Shown: positions 6,101 to 10,130 of the stretch, piece after piece
Layout: the number at the start of each line of letters is the position of its first letter
Position numbering within the stretch: the first letter of the stretch is position 1
Notes under the pieces: generated by a model
The model's input: the letters and a program-made list of their open reading frames with translations, nothing else
The model's database searches: none
What the model was told of the DNA's origin: nothing
Source of the DNA: Gelatoporia subvermispora B
Taxonomy: Eukaryota; Basidiomycota; Agaricomycetes; Polyporales; Gelatoporiaceae
Direction of reading: 5' to 3'
Length of the DNA: 10,130 bases
Assembly: GCA_000320605.2 (NCBI GenBank)
Contig: KB445851.1
Span: 1-10,130 of the forward strand
Position numbers and translations under genes: made by a program

Positions 6101-7348
6101 CGTGTCGCCGCCTTCTTCTCGGCGAAATTGTCATCTGCACAAGCTAACTATCCCGTGCATGAAATTGAGATGCTCGCGGGGGTGGAAGCCATGCTTCGTC
6201 ACCGAGACATCCTGTTAGGTTGTCAGTTTACTTGGCTGACGGATCACAAAGGCTTAGTGCACTTACTGAATCAAAAGAACCTGTCAGGACGCCAGGCTCG
6301 TTGGCTTGAAAAGATATCCGAATACGATTTTAGGGTGGAATACGTACCCAGCGTTGACAATGTCCTCGCGGACGCTCTCTCTCGCATATACACGGCGGAC
6401 AGTCCTGGTACTGTTCGCGCCCCGTCAGAGTACGTCGCTCACGACGAGGATGACGTGTTTGCATCATCCCTTGCGACGCACGCTATCTCAATGCCTGTGT
6501 TCACTGGCATTGAGGCATTGGCCGTCACCACTCGGGGACAGCGTGGGCGCTCCTCATCGCGCGTCGCACGCCCGCGTCCTACAGAGCCAGGCTCGCACGC
6601 TCTCCGACGCCAGCAGTCCCATCCCCCTGCGCGACGCAGCGCCGCCTCTCAGCGCCGCTGTCGGATATGTGACATGACGGGACATTCTGAGGACATTCAC
6701 GCACCGTATCCCCGCCCGCGTACGCCGTCCAGGCCTCGCTCGTCCTCGCGTCCTCGCCAGGCCTCCCAGTCACGGCCGACGTCGCGGGCTTCCTTGCGAC
6801 CGCAGTCGCGAGCTGCTGTTCGGCCCCCTCAGCCTGCACGCCGGGCAATTAGCTCTTCGCCTGCTCGCTCGACTCGAGGTGCTCGCGTACCTCTGGGTGA
6901 TCCTCCACAGCGCGTCCCCCGTCCTCGGCGTCCTGCTGTACCTCCAGAGACAGGACGGTCGGAGACGTCCCGGGAATTCGCGAAGCGCATCCATCGTGTC
7001 GTCCTGCACGGACCTCGTGCTGAACGACAGGAGGGCGGGAGCCAGGGGATCGAGCGTCGTTCCCCCGGCACATCATCGGCCCCAGTTGCTCATTGTACGT
7101 TCTGCAGGACTCCACACACTCGTGGACGATGCCCAAGGCCTGCTCCAAGGAGCGTGGCATTCGAGGACCCTGGCTTGGGAGATAACAGCTCCTCATTCGG
7201 GAGGGCGCATCCCACGGAGTCAAGGGACTTTGACAGGGAAGCTCTGCCTGATCATATCCCTTCTGATCATCTGTCGCAATACTCCGGTGATTTGATCAGC
7301 CATATCACAGATAGTTACGACGGTATAGACTTACGACATGTCCTTTGA
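3026..7348 (+). CDS. Pol, first part: acidic spacer, aspartic protease, reverse transcriptase, RNase H, zinc-knuckle linker
   Basis: The frame opens at 2993; the codon at 3026 is GTG inside the knuckle, and by content Pol begins at 3068. With 3026 as residue 1, the order is: acidic disordered spacer (about 40-240); an unassigned folded region (about 245-455); aspartic protease with DSGS at D532 and LGTPFW; RT with LIDGKDAY (D790), QQGDCNA and VYLDDI (DD 854-855); a thumb/connection with RIVDDFGIRMDPDKVDSV and LLRGFLGSVGYLADD; and RNase H with TDGS (D1006), E1048, TDHKG (D1073) and ADALSR (D1116). An Arg/Ser/Pro-rich linker then carries two zinc-knuckle-like motifs (1212-1225 and 1357-1369). 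The frame ends at TGA 7346-7348, directly before integrase in the same frame. All catalytic residues are intact, so the enzymes look functional. The protein would be cut by its own protease and act in the cytoplasmic particle. Confidence 0.95.
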   Translation: MLQLQGERPLLPQLSKANQVKTDRKGQPPGVPSYSIEPSFGDAERLRDLAASTVRVDTDVVGLHSVGFWAADNDVPDLQSVSDSESEEEEDDVFLPSQGPYYVDEDVPEFDPSDLGVPDPSLDNAILEVMAMSVNDHRAASPPASDDNGSDQGDQSGWPVNVYGQSIYTDDETDEEAENVVPEPNNGAVQDGGTHQVAPDFGPTVLVSRPVPQGNVSAGEIMEEVDTELVPPGVTRVRVPPFVTDPEYPVVPSLTEHASARLGDLHVQRAKRLLSRFYPYCSPSCQGPFGDLDVIDIVFSWYLRTRDDTYVMIQEHVPPALSRHFVVPAEQFRSPQFNPPRWFAELVREAHDDHELDLDRYDEPMGDVLSLEPISVLNGMLPWPEHALRHGVDEARFVLLERFADDVVILDKYLALWLAVPVPLLLNERFNLVNWWIRQSGHARTWPPEEYLDGWDNDGPNPDDNPSDLGGDRTLPAVELNAVATRGRQAEQDNLPALQRNAARPQDFKRKIPEPAVVVVEVNGYPARALLDSGSLADFMSSKLAHQLGIKTFELEKPLPVHLAVQGSRAKINVGCSAEIKYQAIKESRYFDIVNLLNYDLILGTPFWFQHQVSVGLNPTAVAIGSPIGLPIEGQQVRVLESRAADVFENEMERARLHIREYAAPICVSTSDTPLPPLRVINHTIPLINEEKVYHWRPSKCPDALRSAWNEKRDAYLKTGRWQISNARNTSPMLLLTKPGTGVKGVPPKLRVVCDLRERNANTHKVTSPLPDMEGILRRVAKKRYRSLIDGKDAYEQIRIEPEHVPRTAMTTPDGNMVSLVLQQGDCNAVATYQSLMNQIFAPYLTVWMDVYLDDIIVYSDSLEDHVTHVKIVIDILRKEKFFLGADKLKILCPKMRILGRIVDDFGIRMDPDKVDSVINWKTPTTKELLRGFLGSVGYLADDIATVRIPMGILTSLTGADVSFKWDHTHQRAFEQIKSLVHAHRNHHRVPLDYGRDAPRIWLVTDGSHGGVAGVVSQGADFQTARVAAFFSAKLSSAQANYPVHEIEMLAGVEAMLRHRDILLGCQFTWLTDHKGLVHLLNQKNLSGRQARWLEKISEYDFRVEYVPSVDNVLADALSRIYTADSPGTVRAPSEYVAHDEDDVFASSLATHAISMPVFTGIEALAVTTRGQRGRSSSRVARPRPTEPGSHALRRQQSHPPARRSAASQRRCRICDMTGHSEDIHAPYPRPRTPSRPRSSSRPRQASQSRPTSRASLRPQSRAAVRPPQPARRAISSSPARSTRGARVPLGDPPQRVPRPRRPAVPPETGRSETSREFAKRIHRVVLHGPRAERQEGGSQGIERRSPGTSSAPVAHCTFCRTPHTRGRCPRPAPRSVAFEDPGLGDNSSSFGRAHPTESRDFDREALPDHIPSDHLSQYSGDLISHITDSYDGIDLRHVL
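3066..3071 (+). other. Frame break 2: Gag-to-Pol -1 shift at the last Cys of the zinc knuckle
   Basis: The knuckle ends with TGT (3066-3068) in the Gag frame. The Lys-Ala-Asn...Lys-Gly-Gln-Pro-Pro-Gly stretch usual after such knuckles continues from 3068 in the frame one base back, where TCT AAG GCT is read. A single missing base after the Cys codon would explain it. The alternative is programmed -1 frameshifting, but no X XXY YYZ heptamer is present in the usable overlap (2993-3068). The pol frame is open only from 2993, after a TGA at 2990-2992. Confidence 0.7.
3757..4395 (+). other. Unassigned folded domain between nucleocapsid and protease
   Basis: After an acidic low-complexity stretch, the pol frame encodes about 210 residues of globular-looking sequence rich in Trp, Leu, Val and Tyr. 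It includes ARLGDLHVQRAKRLL, DVIDIVFSWYLRTRDD, PPRWFAELVREAHDDHELD, VLLERFADDVVILDKY and NLVNWWIRQSG. It then runs into a disordered, Asp/Asn/Pro-rich link before the protease. Standard Ty3/gypsy polyproteins have only a short link here. I recall similar blocks in other Agaricomycete elements, but know no named family or function. The location suggests a structural or assembly role rather than an enzyme, as no catalytic motif is apparent. Confidence 0.6.
4570..4910 (+). other. Retropepsin-type aspartic protease domain
   Basis: The domain begins with a hydrophobic strand (VVVVEVNGYPARALL), then the active-site triad DSGS with the Asp codon at 4619-4621. It continues to the hydrophobic segment YDLILGTPFW, equivalent to the ILG flap/dimer strand of retroelement proteases. 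The length of about 110 residues is normal for a homodimeric protease. It would release Gag and Pol products from the polyprotein. Confidence 0.9.
5060..5860 (+). other. Reverse transcriptase domain
   Basis: Fingers and palm motifs are present in order: MLLLTKPG, LRVVCDLRERNANT, the motif A block with catalytic Asp at 5393-5395, the motif B block LQQGDCNAVATYQSLMNQIF, and YLDDIIVYSDS with the catalytic Asp pair at 5585-5590. The thumb-side wording (LGRIVDD, IRMDPDKVDSV, RGFLGSVGYLADD) matches the style I know from Agaricomycete gypsy elements. No internal deletion is apparent. Confidence 0.96.
5925..6395 (+). other. RNase H domain
   Basis: The acidic catalytic set is complete: Asp in VTDGS (6041-6043), Glu in HEIEML (6167-6169), Asp in LTDHKG (6242-6244) and Asp in LADALSR (6371-6373). 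The intervening block AFFSAKLSSAQANYPVHE is typical of Ty3/gypsy RNase H. The domain removes the RNA strand during cDNA synthesis and leaves the purine primer for plus-strand synthesis. Confidence 0.94.
6396..7345 (+). other. Long Arg/Ser/Pro-rich RNase H-integrase linker with two zinc-knuckle-like motifs
   Basis: About 315 residues separate RNase H from integrase, far more than usual. The middle is very rich in Arg, Ser, Pro, Gln and Ala with many SR/RS/RP dipeptides (about 6700-6960). A CX2CX4HX4H motif (CRICDMTGHSEDIH, 6659-6700) has the exact spacing of a retroviral zinc knuckle with the last Cys replaced by His. A CX2CX3HX4C motif (CTFCRTPHTRGRC, 7094-7132) is one residue short of the classical spacing. 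Nucleic-acid binding is a reasonable inference. I do not recognise a named domain. The last 50 or so residues are acidic. Confidence 0.7.
7346..7348 (+). other. Frame break 3: in-frame TGA between RNase H linker and integrase
   Basis: The reading frame is the same on both sides. Immediately after the TGA it encodes GRYEDDPVFREILTNP, the usual lead-in to a Ty3/gypsy integrase, well before any ATG. One C-to-T change from CGA, a typical CpG transition, would create this stop. The context CTT TGA GGA is not the strongest known readthrough context. Either a nonsense mutation or readthrough would fit, and I favour mutation. Confidence 0.75.
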
Positions 7349-9787
7349 GGACGTTACGAGGACGACCCTGTATTCAGGGAGATTCTAACCAATCCGAAGA
7401 ACCACAAGAACTTCTTCGTGAAGAGTGGTCTTGTGTATGTGAAGGAACGGCAGTCTGGTCTGCTGTGTATCCCAGATGTAAAGATTGGTGGACGAAGCGT
7501 GCGTGAGCTCGTGATACGACATGCTCATTCGCTGCTCGCTCACCTTGGAGCTAACAAGACACTGGGTCTTCTTCGGGACAATGTCTGGTGGAAGTCTATT
7601 GTCACGGATGTACACAAGTACTGTGAGTCTTGCATGACCTGTAAACGCAGTAAGCCTGCTAATCAGAAGCCGTACGGGTTACTCAACTCACTTTCGGTTC
7701 CGACATACCCTTGGGAATGTGTCGGCATTGATTTTGTTGGACCTCTCCCGGAGTCTAAGGACAGAGACGGCTCCTATGACTCCATCACTGTGGTAATTGA
7801 CCTCCTTACAGCCATGGTGCATTTGATCCCGAGTCGAACAAACTACAATGCGAAGCAAGTCGCTGAGCTCGTCTACTCAGAGGTGTATAAACATCATGGC
7901 TTGCCCCGTGCCATAGTCAGTGACCGGGATGTCGTGTTCACAGGGCAGTTCTGGACTCACCTTAACAAGCTTCTCGGGATTGAACTGCGTATGTCGAGCG
8001 CATATCACCCTGAGTCAGATGGAGCCACGGAACGGGCCAATAGGACGGTGACACAGATGTTAAGGCAGTGTGTTTCTCCCAATCAGCGCGATTGGGTAAC
8101 TCGTCTTCCATCTATAGAATTCGCTATTAACCTCGCCCGCTCAGAGTCCACTGGCTACGCACCATTCTTCCTGAATACCGGGCGTATGCCTCGCCCTCTG
8201 ATCTGGGACAATCCGGGACCTGATGAGTATCCCGGGGTACGAGCCTACGCCCTACGCGTGAAAGCGGCCATCTTCGCAGCCCACGACAGCATCATTGCAG
8301 CCCGGGTAAAGCAGACTCGCGACGCAAATAGGCGTCGGAGGCCTTCTCCATTCCAGGAAGGCGATCTGGTTTACCTATCTACTAAGAACATTTCGCTACC
8401 CAAGGGGATGGCTCGCAAATTGTCTCCAAAGTACATAGGGCCCTACCGTATCCTCCGAGACTTCGGAAACAATTCGTATCGTCTGGACTTGTCGCCTAGC
8501 CTTCGGCGTCGCGGTATTCACGACGTCTTCCACTCCTCGCTTCTCCGGATTCACGAACCGAATGACGATCGTCTGTTTCCCGGACGGCTGGATAACCAGC
8601 TCCTGGATTTGGATGATCCGGAGGGCGAGCGAGAGTGGTCTATCGGTAAAATCCTGTCACATCGTGGGTCAGCGACCGATGCCGTCTTCGAAGTACTTTG
8701 GACTTCGGGTGACCGCACCTGGGTACCCTACGTGCAAATTCCGAACGTAGCCGCCCTTAGCGAATACCTTGAGCTGTTAGGCGTCGAGCGCATCACTGAT
8801 TTGCGCGACGGCTCGGGATCTCCTCCCGACGACCCTCATGTGTACCTCGGAGGCGTCGACCTCGGGCCGCCACTCGATGAGCCTATAAATGTGACACCCC
8901 ATCCCGTAGTTCATCAGCTCTGTATTCCTTCTTTTTACAGCCCGACACACTCACCTCCTGTCTCGCTATCTCACTCCATCCTCATGACTTGGCCAGCCAA
9001 TGTTCATCGCAACAAATTCGGCGACCTCGTCTTCTTCGACCCCACCCTGAAGGTCTCCGTCGCCTTCACCGCCGCTCAAGTCCGTTCGTACGTTCGGTTC
9101 GACCGCCTTCTTCGGACTCAGACCAATCCCAAATTCACTCCCTCCGAGTTCCCCGGCGGATACGGCGACTTCACCATCCTTTGGAATTCCAGCGGCACTA
9201 GCTCGTTCGGGCTCTCTCAGTATACCTTACACGACCGCTCCTACGTCATCTCGCCTCGTCCCCCTCCTGACGCTAACGAAATCGCCCCTCTCCCCGGGCC
9301 TAAGATCATCAAAACAGGATTGGACTTGCCTCAGTCGAGCATGACCGCGGTCATCAGATCCCTCACCGAATCGACCTCTCGCTCTTATGCTGCCCAGGAC
9401 CGCCTCGCCGCTCAGGGGCGCGGTACCAAGCGTCCCCGGACCTCTTCCTTCCCCACCATCGACTCCTCGCAGCCCTTCGCGGCCCACCCGGCATTCCCTA
9501 CCAGCGCGGCTCGCGACCACACCTCTTTCCCTACCATGCCTTCTTCTTCGGCTCATACTACTCCGGTCGCTCGAGTCACCGCCATTACGAAGCCGTCCAA
9601 AGGGAAGAAGTCGCCTAAGGCGAAGATTCCGGCGACGGACGGGTCGACAGGGGACGACGTCGCAGAGGTTCCGGCGGAAAAGGTTGACAGGGCTGGGTTG
9701 TACAAGTACAGCGATGACGAAGACGAGGATGCGCATGGAGAACCTGACGAGGACGAGAGCATGATCGAGGCCGGTCAGGCGGCGTAG
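7349..9787 (+). CDS. Integrase with HHCC, DD35E core, GPY/F motif, chromodomain-like module and long C-terminal extension
   Basis: Integrase content begins straight after the TGA. The codon at 7418 is GTG, and the first ATG (7634) lies inside the zinc-binding domain, so there is no start for an intact independent protein. The HHCC finger is H (7526, 7541) and C (7631, 7640). The catalytic triad is Asp 7730-7732, Asp 7922-7924 and Glu 8030-8032, with exactly 35 residues between the last two. A GPY motif is at 8438-8446. A chromodomain-like segment (about 8633-8782) follows. Then come about 330 residues: a Pro-rich link, a globular-looking part from MTWPANVHRNKFGDLVFFD (8984 on) to about 9300, a basic cluster TKRPR, a Lys-rich stretch (about 9590-9630) and an acidic tail (YSDDEDED and beyond). 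Integrase acts in the nucleus, and the basic clusters could be import signals. The frame ends in TAG (9785-9787). Confidence 0.93.
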   Translation, partial: GRYEDDPVFREILTNPKNHKNFFVKSGLVYVKERQSGLLCIPDVKIGGRSVRELVIRHAHSLLAHLGANKTLGLLRDNVWWKSIVTDVHKYCESCMTCKRSKPANQKPYGLLNSLSVPTYPWECVGIDFVGPLPESKDRDGSYDSITVVIDLLTAMVHLIPSRTNYNAKQVAELVYSEVYKHHGLPRAIVSDRDVVFTGQFWTHLNKLLGIELRMSSAYHPESDGATERANRTVTQMLRQCVSPNQRDWVTRLPSIEFAINLARSESTGYAPFFLNTGRMPRPLIWDNPGPDEYPGVRAYALRVKAAIFAAHDSIIAARVKQTRDANRRRRPSPFQEGDLVYLSTKNISLPKGMARKLSPKYIGPYRILRDFGNNSYRLDLSPSLRRRGIHDVFHSSLLRIHEPNDDRLFPGRLDNQLLDLDDPEGEREWSIGKILSHRGSATDAVFEVLWTSGDRTWVPYVQIPNVAALSEYLELLGVERITDLRDGSGSPPDDPHVYLGGVDLGPPLDEPINVTPHPVVHQLCIPSFYSPTHSPPVSLSHSILMTWPANVHRNKFGDLVFFDPTLKVSVAFTAAQVRSYVRFDRLLRTQTNPKFTPSEFPGGYGDFTILWNSSGTSSFGLSQYTLHDRSYVISPRPPPDANEIAPLPGPKIIKTGLDLPQSSMTAVIRSLTESTSRSYAAQDRLAAQGRGTKRPRTSSFPTIDSSQPFAAHPAFPTSAARDHTSFPTMPSSSAHTTPVARVTAITKPSKGKKSPKAKIPATDGSTGDDVAEVPAEKVDRAGLYKYSDDEDEDAHGEPDEDESMIEAGQAA
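8633..8782 (+). other. Chromodomain-like module after the integrase GPY/F motif
   Basis: The segment starts EWSIGKILSHR and ends in a leucine-rich helix (LSEYLELLG). Aromatic residues lie at the three positions expected for a methyl-lysine cage: Trp codons at 8636-8638, 8699-8701 and 8720-8722. The order and the spacing to the GPY motif match chromoviral integrases, in which this module can steer integration to modified histones. It departs from the classical wording: LWTSGDRTW replaces the usual Trp-Lys-Gly-Tyr region. Binding to a histone mark is therefore uncertain. Confidence 0.7.
8984..9787 (+). other. C-terminal extension of integrase, function unknown
   Basis: About 267 residues follow the chromodomain-like module and its Pro-rich link. 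The first 100 or so, starting at an ATG codon, look folded: FGDLVFFDPTLKVSVAF, VRSYVRFDRLLR and GGYGDFTILWNSSG. The remainder is Ser/Pro/Thr-rich with basic patches and a strongly acidic end. There is no signal peptide or membrane helix, so it does not look like an envelope protein. I recall loosely similar tails in other Agaricomycete gypsy elements, without a named function. An internal ATG leaves open a separate short product. Confidence 0.55.
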
Positions 9788-9838
9788 ATGAAGCACGACG
9801 AGTTGACCATCGTATGAGGACGATGGCCGGAGGGCGTA
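9788..9838 (+). other. 3' untranslated gap with hairpin and candidate polypurine tract
   Basis: Fifty-one bases lie between the last stop codon and the 3' LTR. CCATCGT (9807-9813) and ACGATGG (9820-9826) form a perfect 7-bp stem with a 6-base loop. The purine-rich GGAGGGCG with flanking bases (about 9829-9838) directly precedes the LTR, where the plus-strand primer must end. It is short and interrupted by C and T, so it is a weak polypurine tract, assigned mainly by position. Confidence 0.5.
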
Positions 9839-10130
9839 TGTAGCGAGCGCGTGGCTTACGACGCGAGCGGTTGAGGTACCTGCCGTTTTGGGAACCCTAG
9901 AGTCGTCTAGGGGTTCGTCTATCTTTTACTTTCACTTCCCTTTCCCCTATTTTCCTGCAGTCGTTATACCCCCCAGTTCATTGTCCGACTCCCCCCTAGC
10001 TATATAAGACCCGACGTTTGTATGCTACGGACAGCGCACTTGGAATAGAGACTCAATCCCTGTTCTCGCACCGAGTGCCTCTTCTCATCACGTGTGCCGC
10101 CACCTGCCCTATCCGGCAGCGAGCGTCACA
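9839..10130 (+). repeat. 3' LTR, identical to the 5' LTR
   Basis: This is an exact copy of bases 1-292, offset by 9838. In the transcript it would supply R and the 3' end. Because LTRs are made identical during reverse transcription and then diverge, zero differences over 292 bp indicates a recent insertion, gene conversion, or a consensus or assembly-collapsed sequence. The second TATA box falls at 10001-10007 and could drive outward transcription into flanking host DNA. Confidence 0.97.

Larger units (their letters stand above)
1..10130 (+). mobile_element. Complete Ty3/gypsy LTR retrotransposon, chromovirus-like, probably from an Agaricomycete fungus
   Basis: Two identical 292-bp LTRs bracket Gag, protease, RT, RNase H and integrase in that order. 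Integrase downstream of RNase H is the Ty3/gypsy order (in copia elements it precedes RT). Integrase is followed by a GPY/F motif and a chromodomain-like segment, as in chromoviruses. At 10.1 kb the element is long for the group because of extra spacer blocks in Gag, between nucleocapsid and protease, between RNase H and integrase, and after the chromodomain. The coding region is split by two -1 frame changes and one in-frame TGA. The window begins and ends exactly at LTR termini, so target-site duplications and host context are not visible. A circular or tandem form cannot be excluded from this window alone. Confidence 0.97.

Noticed and set aside
6849..7223. Minus-strand open frames opposite the RNase H-integrase linker
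   Set aside because: Several overlapping antisense frames exist simply because the linker is GC-rich with few stops; none shows domain content.
7338..7388. ATG overlapping the TGA at 7346, suggesting stop-restart coupling for integrase
   Set aside because: The ATG is in a different frame and runs only 16 codons to TAA at 7386-7388, so it cannot start integrase.
8984..9787. Envelope gene at the 3' end, as in errantiviruses
   Set aside because: No signal peptide, no transmembrane helix, no Cys-rich ectodomain, and the frame is continuous with integrase.
9227..9796. 189-codon minus-strand open frame at the 3' end
   Set aside because: Antisense shadow of the GC-rich integrase extension; Arg/Gly-rich composition follows from reversing Ser/Pro/Ala codons, and there is no recognisable domain.

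Overview
The window is one complete LTR retrotransposon of the Ty3/gypsy (Metaviridae-type) group. It starts on the first base of a 292-bp 5' LTR (TGT...ACA) and ends on the last base of an identical 3' LTR. No flanking host DNA is present, so target-site duplications cannot be seen. All genes are on the + strand. The wording of the RT, RNase H and Gag motifs, the high GC content and the long S/R/G/P-rich spacers resemble elements I know from Agaricomycete (Basidiomycota) fungi. The host assignment is inference from family resemblance, not from host sequence.

Layout: 5' LTR with a TATA box (1-292); CT-rich leader with no obvious tRNA primer-binding site next to the LTR (293-480); a long disordered, basic Gag N-terminal frame (481-about 1880); the Gag capsid/nucleocapsid frame with a Gly tract and a CCHC zinc knuckle (about 1878-3068); a pol frame with an acidic spacer and an unassigned folded domain, then aspartic protease, reverse transcriptase and RNase H, then an Arg/Ser/Pro-rich linker with two zinc-knuckle-like motifs (about 3068-7345); an integrase frame with HHCC, DD35E, GPY/F and a chromodomain-like module (7349-about 8785); and a long C-terminal extension ending in an acidic tail (to 9787). 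A 51-bp gap with a perfect hairpin and a weak purine tract precedes the 3' LTR (9839-10130).

The protein content reads as one continuous Gag-Pol polyprotein interrupted at three places. These are a -1 frame change near 1876-1891, coinciding with a GATCC-type near-duplication with 8-nt spacing; a -1 frame change exactly at the last Cys of the zinc knuckle (3066-3070); and an in-frame TGA at 7346-7348 between the RNase H linker and integrase. Neither downstream frame has an ATG placed to start an intact product. All catalytic residues I can check are nevertheless intact and the LTRs are identical. This is either a recently inserted copy that is defective in cis (or a sequence with small errors), or an element using recoding. 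I favour the first, because no classical slippery heptamer is visible.

Within the element, Gag would form the particle and bind RNA, protease would cut the polyprotein, RT/RNase H would make cDNA, and integrase with its chromodomain-like tail would insert it, perhaps directed to particular chromatin. The least understood parts are the roughly 450-residue block between nucleocapsid and protease, the zinc-knuckle/RS-rich RNase H-integrase linker, the C-terminal extension, and a collinear self-complementarity across the LTR/leader junction that could point to self-priming.
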